Positions 46,768-58,400 are shown, numbered from the stretch's first letter. The stretch: 64,000 nucleotides of DNA from Chamaecyparis obtusa (GCA_027943335.1 BSBK01008427.1:267154-331153); one strand, 5' to 3'. Notes: generated from the sequence alone by a model not told the origin. Numbers and translations are program-made.

Positions 46768-48195
46768 CTAGACATTTCTTCAACATCTAAGATGGAAGAC
46801 ATTTCTAAAGAGGTTAAAATCAAAGAAAATGGTATGGGGGAATATACTATAGAGCTAGTCTTATTTTTGACATCTCTCCCTATCTCACCTAAGTCCTATG
46901 GGAAAACTCTAAAACAGTCCAAACTGGAGTCTAAAGAACCTCTTGAGACATATAAAGGAAATTTTGTTGTGTAAAAAGTGTCTAAACAAGAGTTTGAAGA
47001 AGATAAAGTTGTGCTTGCATGGCTATACAAAGATGAACCTGAATCTCAAGTTGTTCAAACATGTGAATCTAAAACACCGAAGATCCCTTCTAAGTCATAT
47101 GGCCCAAGGAATAAATTGATCACAAAAATGGGATATAAAGGAAAAGGACCTCTAAGACTACATGGTAAAGGTCTTCTATCACCTCTTGACCATCGTGGCT
47201 AAGCAAACAAGAATACAACATGTCTAGGATATAAGAAGAAGCCTTTCTATCTTAGCAAGAACTCCTCACATGTCTTAGAATAGATTGAGCCATCCACAAC
47301 AAATCAACTAAAGGGAGAAAAAATAGAACAATTTGACAGTGATGATTCAAACACCACTGAAGATCTTATTTCTTATGAGCATTTGCCTAAAGAAATAAAA
47401 GACCTCCTTAAAGCTGAAGATGATCCAGTAAAAAGAATCAATGTAGCAAAAACACAAGAACCTACTATAGAGCAAGAGATAGTTGTACCACAAGAACCAA
47501 CTAATCTCGAAGGCAATCAAATGGTCAAAGAGGAAGGTGGTAGTTATTCTCAGATAGATTCCCATGAGTATGAATTCAAATCAGAATTTGAGGGTAACCC
47601 TTCTTGGGGTATTCATCCTGACTTTACTCATGTTCTTAAATTTCCTAGAGGTATAGATGAGGAATCAAATGAATATGAATGGGGAGCCATTCCAGAAGAA
47701 GATGAACTTATCATAGAGAAACATGTTGATGTTATTCACCAATATGCACCTAAACCCAATGTAAGTCTAGAGCGAAATGATGAACTTAACAAGTTCGATC
47801 CACCGATGGCTGAAGTAGACTCCCACAATGACATTGAGCCTATTCATGAATTGAACATCTTAAGTTGTAATATCACCTTTGAACTCAAGCATTGGGTTAG
47901 GACCAATGATGACAGATCCATATCCTTAAACACTATTTCCCAATCTTTCACCACTTTAACTATCCAACATCCCAAACTTCTTGACAAAACCTCTATGAAT
48001 CTGAGCCAAGGTATTTATACCTTTCCAAATGACTATGCCCTTGCTTGCTACCTCAATGCAGTTGAGCCTATGAGGACTTCCATCAATGAACCAAGCGTTA
48101 GCATGATGGAGTCATACATGAAGTATCTTAGTAAAAAAAAAAGAATAAGAATAAAAAGACAAGGAGTTTTGAGGGTGAAAACCACTTTGTGGTAG
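46768..48195 (+). pseudogene. G-patch segment and acidic linker, element C
   Basis: The G-patch-like segment is KLITKMGYKGKGPLRLHGKG then LLSPLDHRG (about 47110-47200). The acidic linker from 47383 is open for 270 codons and has GNPSWGIHPDFTHVLKFPRG, PIHELNILSCNITFE and DYALACYLNAVEP. It ends in a lysine/arginine run followed by a frameshift near 48140. The DNA after this carries two hairpin motifs (48174-48197 region and 48237-48259). Confidence 0.7.
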
Positions 48196-48236
48196 TCTCA
48201 TAACCTACAAAAGTAAAAATAAAAGATGTATCCAAA

Positions 48237-48689
48237 GGTGAAAACCTCTTTGAGGTGCCTAAGGATGAGATATTTGATGTCCTTTTGAGTCATTTACAGG
48301 ACAGATCTCTAGTTCTAATTGAGCCCACTCAATCTATCAACTTGGGAACAACAGAAGAACCACATTTGATCCATGTAGCACAATCCTTATCAGAAGAAGA
48401 AAAGAAAAAATTTACAACATTCCTAACAGAAAAGAAGATCAACTTTGCATGGAAATATTCAGATATGCTAGGGTTGGATCTTGATCTTATAATGCACCAT
48501 TTATCTATAGCTCCAAACGTCAAACCTGTTAAGTAGAAATTGAGAAAGATGCATCCACATGTTGCACTCTTGGTCAAAGCTGAATTAGAGAAGCTACTAA
48601 AAGCTGGATTCATCCGTGTTATTGATTATGCTGAATGGATCTCTAATATTGTACCTATTTCAAAACTAGACAAATCAATAAGAGTATGT
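48237..48689 (+). pseudogene. Reverse transcriptase, 5' part, element C
   Basis: It encodes AQSLSEEEKKKF, INFAWKYSDMLGLDLDLIMH, RKMHPHVALLVKAELEKLL, DYAEWISNIVPISKLDKSIR and then VC, where insertion F begins. Compared with A, CAA became TAG at 48534. It lies upstream of the catalytic region, which resumes after F at 51263 in a different frame. Confidence 0.85.
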
Positions 48690-48934
48690 GTTGACACTAA
48701 AATTTTCAGGTCCTCAAGGAATGAAACGTCAGGGAAGTATAGTATACATATTTCATATTCTATACAATTTCTCTATGTTGAAAAATTAAAATGATAGAAA
48801 GCATGCAGGTTTGTCATTTTCTATTTTTTTACATTAGGTTGTTAATTGTTTTATTTCAAATTATTTAATGTATATTCATTTTGAAATGAATTTATTGTAA
48901 AAATGATAAATAAAATAAATTAAGGAAAAAGGGC

Positions 48935-49025
48935 GGCGAGAGGGAGTTGAACACTCGACCTCTCAAACTGACCTTTTTCCTACCTATCTACCCTCCTACC
49001 CCCTAACCGGTTAGGCTATTTGTTT
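48935..49025 (-). other. tRNA-like segment with Pol III-type A and B boxes inside F
   Basis: On the minus strand TAGCCTAACCGG (49018-49007) matches the A-box consensus TRGCNNARYNGG at every position. TGTTCAACTCC (48953-48943) matches the B box GGTTCGANTCC at 9 of 11. They are 53 bases apart, within the range seen in tRNA genes and tRNA-derived SINEs. The sequence does not fold as a normal tRNA as far as I can see. Confidence 0.45.
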
Positions 49026-49184
49026 TCTTCGAGAGGGTTAGGAGAAGATACTTATTTATCTTTGTTTTATGTGCAGGTGAGAAGTAAAGTACAACCTCTT
49101 ACACAGGGAGTAATTTCTTCCCTTATTAACTTTTCAAATTAAATAAGAATTTGTCTATGTATTTATTTATTTTCCAATTTTAGG

Positions 49185-49285
49185 AAAAAGAATGGGGAGA
49201 GGGAGTTGAACACTCAACCTCTCGACACATCCCTTTTCCTACCTAACTACCCGACTCTACCCCCCTCTTAGTTACTCTATATTAT
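49185..49285 (-). other. Second, decayed tRNA-like segment inside F
   Basis: It repeats the same B-box sequence (TGTTCAACTCCCTCTC on the minus strand) about 250 bases from the first copy, with similar flanks (GGTAGG, GAGAGGT) but a degraded A box. The repeated block looks like a local duplication within the LTR-like sequence. Confidence 0.4.
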
Positions 49286-51262
49286 TCCTTGAAAATGTAT
49301 GTGTAAATAAATGTATAAATTAAAGATAATCTTATCTCCTTTGAAATAAATTATTAAAATAAATATTGTTTAGGAGATAGAAATTTTATGATCATTAATA
49401 ATTGTTCTAATTTTAATTCGTGATTTACCCCCAAAACCCTAAAAGTTAAAATATATGATAAAAAATGGATATAATTTGGTGAATGTAAATTTGTTTACAA
49501 TTTTTTATATTAATTTTTATAAATGTATCCCTACATTTAATTTGATATTTTCACCTTGATTGTTTTTTAACATTAATATTTTTAGGGTGAAAAGGCATGT
49601 AAGTTGGTTTTTTTATCTTTTGGGGTTTGGATAGTAATTAATTAATTTTATTCTTTAGTTTCAAATCCCTAAAAGAAGTTTTTCACTATATTCTTTTATC
49701 TTAATTTTAGGGCAAGGTGGATGTCAATAATTTTACCCCACTTTATTTGATTTTTTCATGAATTGGTTAATTTATTAATATATGTACTTTATGTAATTGT
49801 AATATTATTTTGCATTAGGATTGTTTTGGTTTTAAGTAAATGCATTTCTCCTTTCATTAGGGTTGAATGTAAAACCTTTTTACCCTAAATGCTTTTTTAA
49901 TATTTCTATGTAGCATCATTATATTATGTTTGTGAATGAATTTATTTTATTTTGAAAATAAAAATAAAATGCTAAAACCAAATGTCATCTTATTAATTTT
50001 AGGAATTATCTCATTTATTGAAATCCTTTATGATTTAATAAATAATATGATTGCTTATATTTTAGATTATTAATGTGGATGATAATTAATTAATTTTTAA
50101 TTTTCATTTTCACTTTATTTATCAAGTATATGCATAAAGTATGATACTTATTTATTTTCAATTAATTATTAATTAATAAAGGATATTTTTGTATAAGGTT
50201 AATATATTACATATGTAGTGATTTCAATTTTAGGTTTTTAATATTATCTAATTTTAGGTGTTTTGTGCAAGAAATTAAATATTGGATTATTATGCATGAA
50301 AATGCCTAAAGTGCAATAATCAAGTTAAATGTACGGGAAACATCTCCCTAAAAAACCATTATTATGGTTTATTATGTATTTTTGGGGGTAGTTGATGTGA
50401 TTAGGTCCTGTGAAAGGGCATGTCCTTTCATAGGGAACTATTGAGATTTATATTTATATTTATTCAATTGTAAGCAATGATCACAATTAATCACAACAAA
50501 AATTGGAAAGTCTCCCAACTCATGGATTTGAATTTAATGCTCAAAATCTCATGTACGAATATCAGATAAGTGTTTGTACCTTAATGTTAATATAGTTTTT
50601 TATGTTCAATTAGTTTCTCGGATTACTCTATGAACCAGGGTATCCTATTATGTTTTTCTATTTGATGCATTCATTTATGACTAATTTGTACAATTTGAAT
50701 AATGGTAGCATGGTCTGAGAACCTGTTACTATTTCCTTTCAGGCTCTTAAGTTGGGTTAAAAACCATAGGACCTATTGTATAAGTTGTTTTAAATTTTGT
50801 TTCAATAGAAGCTTATAGGGTGATGGTCTCTCTTTACAGGAGTGAGTTATCTTAAAACCATCTCCATTTATACGTAGGATTGAATGTATCTGACTCTATT
50901 CCCAATTTGGCATCAAGCACTGGTCTATTCATTCATTTGAAATTGACATTTTATTCTTTCCGTGGTTTACATATCCTATCTATTATTTTCTTTACTAATC
51001 ATTCTATTAGGTTTAGCATTAGTTTCTAGCCTTAGTTTAGATTTCAAGCTATCTGACAATTAGGATTTTAGGTTGTTTTTCCTCCAAGGATTATTAACCC
51101 CTTTGGAAGGGATTTTGGTTGTTTATGCACGTGTTTGTGCAGTTAGAAAACATATTTGATTCAGGCCTACCAGTCTTGGCTAAATTGAGCCAGAATTGCA
51201 GAGGCACTTGTTGTGCCTGTCAGTTAACCTCAAAATGGACCAACATTTTTTTAGCACCAACA

Positions 51263-52180
51263 GTATGCACAGATTTTAGAGATGTAAACAAAGCATGCCC
51301 TAAGGATGATTTTACACTACCTAAAATTGATATGATAGTGGACATGACTGTGGGTTTTGAGATGTATTCGTTAATGGATGGTTTTTCTGGATATAACCAA
51401 ATAAAAATTGCTCTAGAGGATGAAGAGAAAACTACTTTCACATGTGCGTGGGGTACCTTTTGTTGGAATGTCATGCCATTTGGGCTTAAGAATGCTGGTG
51501 CCACATATCAGAGAGCTATGACGTCTATTTTTCATGACATGATGCATCGAACTATGGAGGATTATGTTGATGATACTTTAGCAAAATCTATAATAAGATC
51601 TAAACATCTGAATGACTTGAGCAAAATTCTAGATCGAATGGAAGAGTTTAGTCTCTGATTAAACCCTAAGAAGTGTGCTTTTGGTGTCACTTCTGGAAAT
51701 CTCTTAGGCTACATAGTTTCAAAAAAGGGCATTGAAGTTGATCTAGCTAAAGTTAAAGCTATCATGGAGTTGCAACCTCCCAAGAACATCAGTCAAATGA
51801 GAACATTACAAGGGAGAGTACAATATATTAGACACTTCATATCTCAGCTAGCAGACATATCACAACCTTTCAGAAAGACATTACATAAAGGTGTGACCTT
51901 TGCATGGAATGAGGAATGTGAAAAGAATTTTAATCATATCAAGAAATATCTATCAAATCCTCCTATTTTGATGCCTCCTATTCAAGGTAAGCCTTTGATC
52001 TTATATGTCTCCGCTATAGATACATCACTGGGGGCATTGCTTGCACAACATGATGAGAATAAGAAGGAAAGAGCTATATACTATATCAGTAGAACATTGG
52101 TAGCACATGAAAAGAACTATTCTATGATTGAAAAGGCTTGTCTAGCTATGATCTTTGCATCATAGAAACTAAGACATTAT
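51263..52180 (+). pseudogene. Reverse transcriptase, 3' part, and first RNase H, element C
   Basis: It resumes at VCTDFRDVNKACPKDDFTLP. Conserved blocks are YSLMDGFSGYNQIKIA, CAWGTFCWNVMPFGLKNAGA, TYQRAM and YVDD (about 51568-51579), then CAFGVTSGNLLGYIV. The first RNase H has DTSLGALLAQ, YYISRTLVAHEKNYSM and IEKACLAMIFAS with a TAG at about 52163. This copy keeps the PFGLKNAGATYQ block that B lost, which allows the B deletion to be measured. Stop at about 51656. Confidence 0.88.
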
Positions 52181-52819
52181 ATGTTGGCTCATACCACGCA
52201 TTTGGTAGCTAAGATTGATCCACTAAAGTACCTACTAAGCAAAGTTTCCCTCATAGGTAGATTATCCAAATGGGTCATGTTCTTAAGTGAATTTGACATT
52301 GAATATGTTGAACGAAAAGCTATTAAAGGCCAAGTTATTGCTGATCAACCAGCAAATGCACCTTTGTTTAATGATACACCAATGCAAATGGAATTCCCAG
52401 ATTCTTCTATCATGAATCTTTCTTCTAGAGAATGGCAATTTTTCTTTGATAGATCCTATACACAGAATGGATCTAGAGCAGGCATATTGTTTATCACTCC
52501 TCAAGGATACTCCATTCCTAAGGCATTCAGAATCAAATTTCCTTATACAAACAATATTGCTGAATATGAAGCCCTTCTCAACGGTATGAAAATAGCAATT
52601 GAGTGGAGAGTAACAAAATTACACATTCATGGAGACTCACAACTTGTGATACACCAAGTCCATGATGTGTATCAAACCAAAGATGAAAAGCTCATTCCAT
52701 ACAAGAGAATGGTAGATGATCTAAAGAAATACTTCATATCTATCACCTTTGAGCAAATACCTAGTACAAAGAATAAGGCTGCTGATGTAATGGCAACACT
52801 ATCTACTTTATTACAATAG
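52181..52819 (+). pseudogene. RNase H connection and second RNase H, element C
   Basis: After LAHTTHLVAKIDPLKYLLSK and EFDIEYVERKAIKGQVIADQ comes the second RNase H: WQFFFDRSYTQNGSRAGILF, NNIAEYEALLNGMKIAIEW, LHIHGDSQLVIHQVHD and STKNKAADVMATL. The catalytic acidic residues are present. G after the first Asp is changed to R. Confidence 0.85.
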
Positions 52820-54184
52820 CCTAAACGTGAGCTATGCTACGAGTTCCTACTGGAAGCACTATCTTATCCTGCATATGATTCCCCTAATACCCACATGATC
52901 TGCACTATTGTAGGTCATGATTCATCCCGCTATAAAAACCTATTCTCCTATCTCCAAGATCAAATCATTCCTGATACCTTTAACCACAATGAAAAGAGAT
53001 ACCTTATCCATAATGCATCCCAGTATGTCATCATTGGTCATGATCTATACAAACGAGGTCTAGATGGTATGCTACTTAGATGTTTAGAACAGGAAGAGTC
53101 TCAATGTGCACTAGAGGAAGTCCATGATAGTATTTGTGGGTCACACTTGAATGGTTTAACACTAGCCTGAAAACTTATTAGGGTTGGGTACTATTGGCTG
53201 GAAATGGAGAAAGAGGCTATCAAATTTGCTAAGAATTATCAAAAGTGCCAAGTACATGGCAACTTAATTCATGCCCCAGGGAGAGATTTAATTCCCTTCA
53301 CTACACAATGGCCTTTTCACCAATGGGCATTTGATCTTATAGGATCTATACATCCTCATTCTTCTAATGGACATACTCATATCATAACAGCTACAAATTA
53401 TTTCACAAAATAGGTAGAAGCAGTCCCTTTAACTCAAGCCACTGGCAAGAAAATCTCTATTTTCATCTTAAACTACATCATATGTCGATATGGTATTCCA
53501 CATTCTATAGTCATAGATAATGGTGGACAATTCAAAAACAAAGACTTAGATGATCTATGTGCCAAATTCAAGATTACACAACATTGGTAATGTATCTACT
53601 ATCCTCAAGGGAATGGACAAGCAGAGGCTTCAAACAAGAATCTATTGAAAATCTTGCACTGTACAGTTAATAAAATAGGAAGAGACTGGAATCTCATGAT
53701 CAATCCAGCTCTCTGGGCCCATAGAAAAAGTATTAGAATGCCCACTGGGGCTACACCATTCGCTTTAGTTTATGGGTTTAAATCGGTACTACCTATTGAG
53801 GTTAAAATCCCATCACTAAGAATCATAATGCATGGTCTGGTAACTAATGATGACTATAGAGTGTCTAGGTTGCAAGAACTTGAACTAATAGATGAGCGTA
53901 GATAGGTAGCGTATGATCACCTCAGAGTATATCAGAAGAGAATGTTTATAGGTTACAACAAGAAAGTCAAACACAAAGAATTTCAGGTTGGCGATCTAGT
54001 CTTGAGAGAAAATCCTAAAAATCAATCACATAGAGAACGCAAGGGGAAGTTTGAACCCAACTGGCTGGGTCCCTTTGTTATCACTACTACTTTTGGCTCT
54101 AGAGCCTATCAAATCTCAATGACTAAAGGAGAACAGCTCTGAGAATCAATCAACATTCTCCATCTGAAGAAATTCTACGCCTAA
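52820..54184 (+). pseudogene. Integrase, element C
   Basis: The N-terminal region has RYLIHNASQYVIIGHDLYKR, GICGSH-like ICGSHLNGLTLA and a partial zinc site (YQKCQVHGN, one Cys lost). The core has FDLIGSIH, VIDNGGQFKNKDLDDLCAKF and YYPQGNGQAEASNK, so D, D and E remain. Stops lie at 53168, 53411 (TGG to TAG), about 53588 and 53903. The C-terminus has KFEPNWLGPFVI and ends LKKFYA, with TAA at 54182-54184. Confidence 0.88.
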
Positions 54185-56933
54185 GGCATTCAGTCTATGG
54201 TAAAAAGTCCTGAAAAAATTAGAAAAATTGGAAAAAGTCCTAAAAAAATGAACGTCTTGGTGAAAACCTAGTAATAGGTGCCTTGATGATTCACAAAAAA
54301 ATAAAAAAATATCAAAAGTACAAAAAAAATTGAAAAAATGAAAAATACAAAAAAAAATGAGAAAAAGAAAAAGTGCCTTGGTGAAAACCTGGAAACAGGC
54401 GCCTTGGTAGCAAAAATAGAATCTCTGCCAATATGGTGAAAACTCGGCAAACAGGCACCACTTGTTTCACAATGCTACATCTATCAGTGCAATCTTAATC
54501 TTTCCCAGCTTTCAGTCTTGCTTTAGTTTGTACATATCTCCCGGTTTGTTCCTACTTTCCTATTTTCAATAAAGTCAGTCTGTACACCAATCAGCTCAAG
54601 TGTCTGTATCCTATCAATGTTTCAAACTTGGGGGCAATCAAAGTCATATCCTATGGCCTCTAATGTATTTTAGATGAGTCATATCTAGTCAGAGTCTTTT
54701 TGAAGCTTCATCCGAGTTAGTTAGTCAGTCTCCTCTCTAGAAAGGATTTTGCATCTACAACAATGCAATCAAACATCAACACAAATTGAAAATAATATGT
54801 ACTTCATGCTTTTATCTCCTTGTATGCTTAATGATTCACATTGAGATTTTTACATATTATGTCCCTTCGAGCTCTTCAATGATGTCCTTTATAGGATTTA
54901 GAGAGTGATGTCTGGAGGCATAATCTTTTCTTTGTTTTCCGCTTTGACTGAAAATCTAACAACTTTAGAAATTCTGGATTGAAATGGTGTCCATCTGCAA
55001 GAGCCTTCATCTCATATTGGATGGCCATGAGTACCTCTACCATTGGTACCCAAAAAATTCAAGGAAGTTTGATCTAACTATTGTCTTTTTGAGTGAGTTC
55101 TTACTCCTACTATGAAACACAATCTTACCTAAGGATGTGAATGACAAAGGGTCACTACAGGTAATTCATAATGGATTTAGAATGATCTCTTGATTGCTTG
55201 ATGTGTTTGTATGCAAGGCATATTCTGGTCATCACAACATTTATGTTTGGATGCTTATACAAATTGTTATATCAAAATAGACATGATATTCAGGTCATCT
55301 TGGCATTTGTGCCTTGGTGCTTATATCTAATCCAACATTCCGAAAACAAAATCAATATTCATATGTCCATGGTTGTCTAACTAGTGGGCATTGTATTGAT
55401 TCTTGCGCATACAAATCAATATTCATATGTCTATAGTTTCATAACTAGTGGCCATTGTATTGATTTATCCGGTTACCTAAAAAGTTCAATGATGACAACA
55501 AATTGACACATGATCAGTGACTAGGTCATAGGTCTTAGGTTTGCATTTTATTCTACATGTCATTTTGCATTTTGCTTGATTGCATGATCTCACAAATTTC
55601 TTGAACACTTCAACAATTCTCCTAAACTAAACTTAAACTAAACATGAAGAGCTGAATCTCATTCGAAGGTTTCCGCACAGAACTGCAAGCAGTCACCATC
55701 CTGGGTTAAACATCCTTTTTGACATAAGACTAAGTACTTGTCTTCATCAACACCTGCAAAACATATCATGTGTATTGTTGCATTACATATTCATGATCAT
55801 TCCATTCATTTCATTGCATTACATACATTTCCATACATACATTTTCTATAATCAATCACATTTGCATAACATCCATACATTTGAAAGAAACCATTGCATT
55901 ACATAAATCCATACATACATTCTACACTACTCATAGCATTTACATCACATGATATCATAAAAAATGCTAAACATGACACAGGGATTGAACGTTGTATGAA
56001 GGTCCCTCCAACGAAACAACAAGTAGAACCCATTTTCGGGATCAAAATCAAAATTTGAGATCATTTACTATGTCAAAATCACGATTTAAAATTTTCGGAC
56101 CCAGGATGGTCGACCTCTTGCATAATCAACCTTCACTCATCATAGAAATCCAGAATTCAACTTAAATGATTATCTTATATCAAACTATTGAAATTTCAAA
56201 CTTGGTCAACCATGGTCAACTCATGGTCAAACCTACTCAATTTTGGTCTCCAAGACCTCCAAACGATGCAAAATGCATTCTCGAACGTGTACAACCACTT
56301 CTCAAATCAATTAACATGCTTCTAAACCATTCAACGCTGAATTTTCTTGTCAGATTTTGATTTTCATCCCGAAGGGGGCATGGTATTGCACATCATTCAA
56401 GTCTATCAAATCTAATCTGTAAAATCTTTCCTCAGTAATCAAGACAACAACTATGTCTAGTTGCTGATTCATCTAAAGTCCTCGTCGCTTGGGAAAAATC
56501 TATTGATTCTTGGGGCATATCAGATTCATCGATATCCATATCAATTTGGTATCCTAATCTATCTTGTAAACTATATCAGCTTTTCATAACTATTAGTTCA
56601 TTAGCGTCATTTCCTTATTTCTTTGTAACTGATGGGTTCAAGATGTGATACCAATATGATTCTTTTTAGGAAAATCAGGTCTAGAATCAGTCACTCACTT
56701 CTTCGCAATCATAAGGTTCATAATCAAGTGTTTTGGCACTTTTTCGTAATCACCGGTTCATTGTTGCTATAGTTAACATTAGCTTTGGTCAATCAGGACC
56801 TAAATCTTACATCTTCAAATCTTTCAATCAGTTTCTATCTCAGAATTGGTTAATCTTTCAAATCAAATCAGTTTCATACATATATATCAGACACAGACTA
56901 TTCTTTGAACCACTGTGCTTCACACTGTAATTC
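54185..56933 (+). other. 3' UTR of element C with three hairpin repeats
   Basis: Hairpin repeats lie at 54259-54282 (inner stem CCTA/TAGG, loop GTAA), 54380-54403 (CCTG/CAGG, loop GAAA) and 54435-54459 (outer stem GGTG/CACC, inner stem imperfect), separated by A-rich tracts. The other 2.4 kb has no gene on either strand. The PMD gene present in B at this place is absent. A short run, CTCAAAATTTG..GAGATCAT..TCAAAATCA, near 56040-56080 recalls the region upstream of the B PMD gene (38770-38830). Confidence 0.6.
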
Positions 56934-56947
56934 AAAGAGGGGCAAAA
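56934..56947 (+). other. Polypurine tract of element C
   Basis: AAAGAGGGGCAAAA lies immediately before the 3' LTR and is the same as in B. Confidence 0.85.
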
Positions 56948-58214
56948 TGTAATACCCCAAAAATGGGCTATAGGTTCATTAACCTCCTACATCTTCAATT
57001 CAAATGAAATCAACATAAAAGTCCTAACCTAAGGTACATCTGCACATTATCAAATTCTAATTGATTTTATCCTTAATTCTGCATCGGGGAATATTCCTAG
57101 CAATATTCCTATTTATCTTAGTTATCTTTAATTTAATAATTATTTGGCAATAAAGTTTATTTATCCTAAAGTTTAATTAATTGAATATTCTAAATATTTA
57201 ATTAATTAGATTTAATACTGCCACTTAATTATTTAATTAGATTTAATTAAATTATTCCTAAATTATATTATTTTATTTTGACAATAAATCTAAAATCTTA
57301 TGACTAATTGATTAAATTATTTTTTAATTAATTAAAGTCAGTTGTCAATATTTACTAATATAGTTTTAGAATAAAGTTTGATTTAATAATTGATTAACCC
57401 ATAAATTAATTATTTTAATTCAAAAATTAGTTAAGTTGAGAATAAAACACTTTATTTTTAAATTAATTTATAATTAAATTATGCACAATTAGAAAAGCAG
57501 TCAACTAGAAATCAACAATCAATTTTAAAATTAAACTCAACATCTGATGATGAGTTGAAATTTGATCTAAACTCTATTTTGAGTTAAACACTGCTTTTGC
57601 ATGATTTTTGTGAGTTAATTATTCCTGATTTCTTGATAACTCAAAAATCAACCTGAGTTTATCAGGAGTGATTTATGGCTTTTCTCATGCATCCTCAAAG
57701 CCCTGGATTTCTATAAAATCAAGGCTTAGCTCTTCATAATTAAACACCTCAAATTTGCACAATTACTTTGGCGAATTTGCGATTGAAGGATTGAGCACTT
57801 GCGACAGACAATTTGTGAGATCTTTCATTGTTGGTCATAGTTTCATAGTTTTCATATCATAGCTTTGCATTCATATTCATTCATATTATTCTTAGATTAA
57901 ATCTGCATTCAATTTCATTCATTTAGCTTAGATTCATACAGTTTTTCATATTATTGCACAGAAAATACAAAAATATAGATTAAATCTGCACTCATTTCAC
58001 ATTCATCTTTTTGCATTCATATCCTTCGTTTAGGTGTTGCATTGGCACTGATCTTGATTCCAATCTGAAAACATCATACTCACACCTACTAGAAGGCAGC
58101 AAATCGCCTGGTTAGCTTAGTTTCATTTATTTTTGCAAGATTTCAATTTTGGCTAACCTCTAATGTTTTACTAAAGTGTTGTGTCTACAACTAGGTACAA
58201 AATTCACACACACA
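56948..58214 (+). repeat. 3' LTR of element C
   Basis: It is 1267 bp and matches the 5' LTR at equal length, with about 21 differences in the first 300 bases. It ends CACACACACA and is followed by ATGAG (58215-58219), the right target duplication. Confidence 0.92.
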
Positions 58215-58219
58215 ATGAG

Positions 58220-58400
58220 ATCTTGTAGACTGTTACTTGCTTTGTAATTGGCCGTAACCGGGAAGGCCTTACAGCTCGACACATTGCATGTAATCAGTGT
58301 TTTCATGAATATAGACTTTTTTTTAATTACATATCTGTTGTTGTTACTGTGTATTTCTTCTGCATATCCTTAATTGGATCCACCCACCTTGACTGCATTA
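58220..58400 (+). repeat. 3' LTR of element E, part 3
   Basis: It continues the E LTR (ATCTTGTAGACTGTTACTTG) to its end CTGCATTA, and is followed by TTATC (58401-58405), the right target duplication of E. Confidence 0.85.

Larger units (their letters stand above)
48690..51262. mobile_element. Insertion F: candidate 2.57 kb solo LTR
   Basis: It begins TGTTGACACTAAAA and ends TTTAGCACCAACA, so the ends are TG..CA with the short inverted repeat TGTTG/CAACA. It is flanked by an exact GTATG duplication (48685-48689 and 51263-51267). It contains no convincing coding sequence and no internal LTR pair. The best reading is a solo LTR left by recombination of a larger LTR element; a non-autonomous element with no coding capacity is the alternative. 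It is AT-rich and carries two tRNA-like segments near its left end. Confidence 0.75.
40536..58214 (+). mobile_element. Ty3/gypsy Tat-clade retrotransposon C (defective)
   Basis: A 17.7 kb element, or about 15.1 kb without the inserted F. The LTRs are both 1267 bp and differ by about 6-7% in the first 300 bases. The target duplication is GTGAG (40531-40535) and ATGAG (58215-58219), one mismatch. It is close kin of A, but its 3' UTR, PPT and full 3' LTR are preserved. The coding region runs 44136-54184 in at least four different frame segments with many stops. The RT is split by insertion F. It sits in the 3' LTR of element E, 107 bases from B. Confidence 0.92.
19616..58400 (+). mobile_element. 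Gag-protease-only chromovirus-like element E (split by B and C)
   Basis: The LTRs flank only about 2 kb of internal sequence: PBS, gag, protease, PPT. There is no reverse transcriptase, RNase H or integrase, so it would need enzymes from another element. The target duplication TTATC is exact at 19611-19615 and 58401-58405. Its 3' LTR is in three pieces because B and C inserted into it; without them E would be about 3.9 kb. The protease-gag sequence resembles plant chromoviruses. E lies in the 3' UTR of Tat relic D. It may be a dedicated non-autonomous family or one internally deleted copy. Confidence 0.85.

Noticed and set aside
48935..49025. Genuine tRNA gene
   Set aside because: A and B boxes are present but I cannot draw an acceptor stem or anticodon arm, and it lies in an LTR-like insertion with a decayed duplicate.
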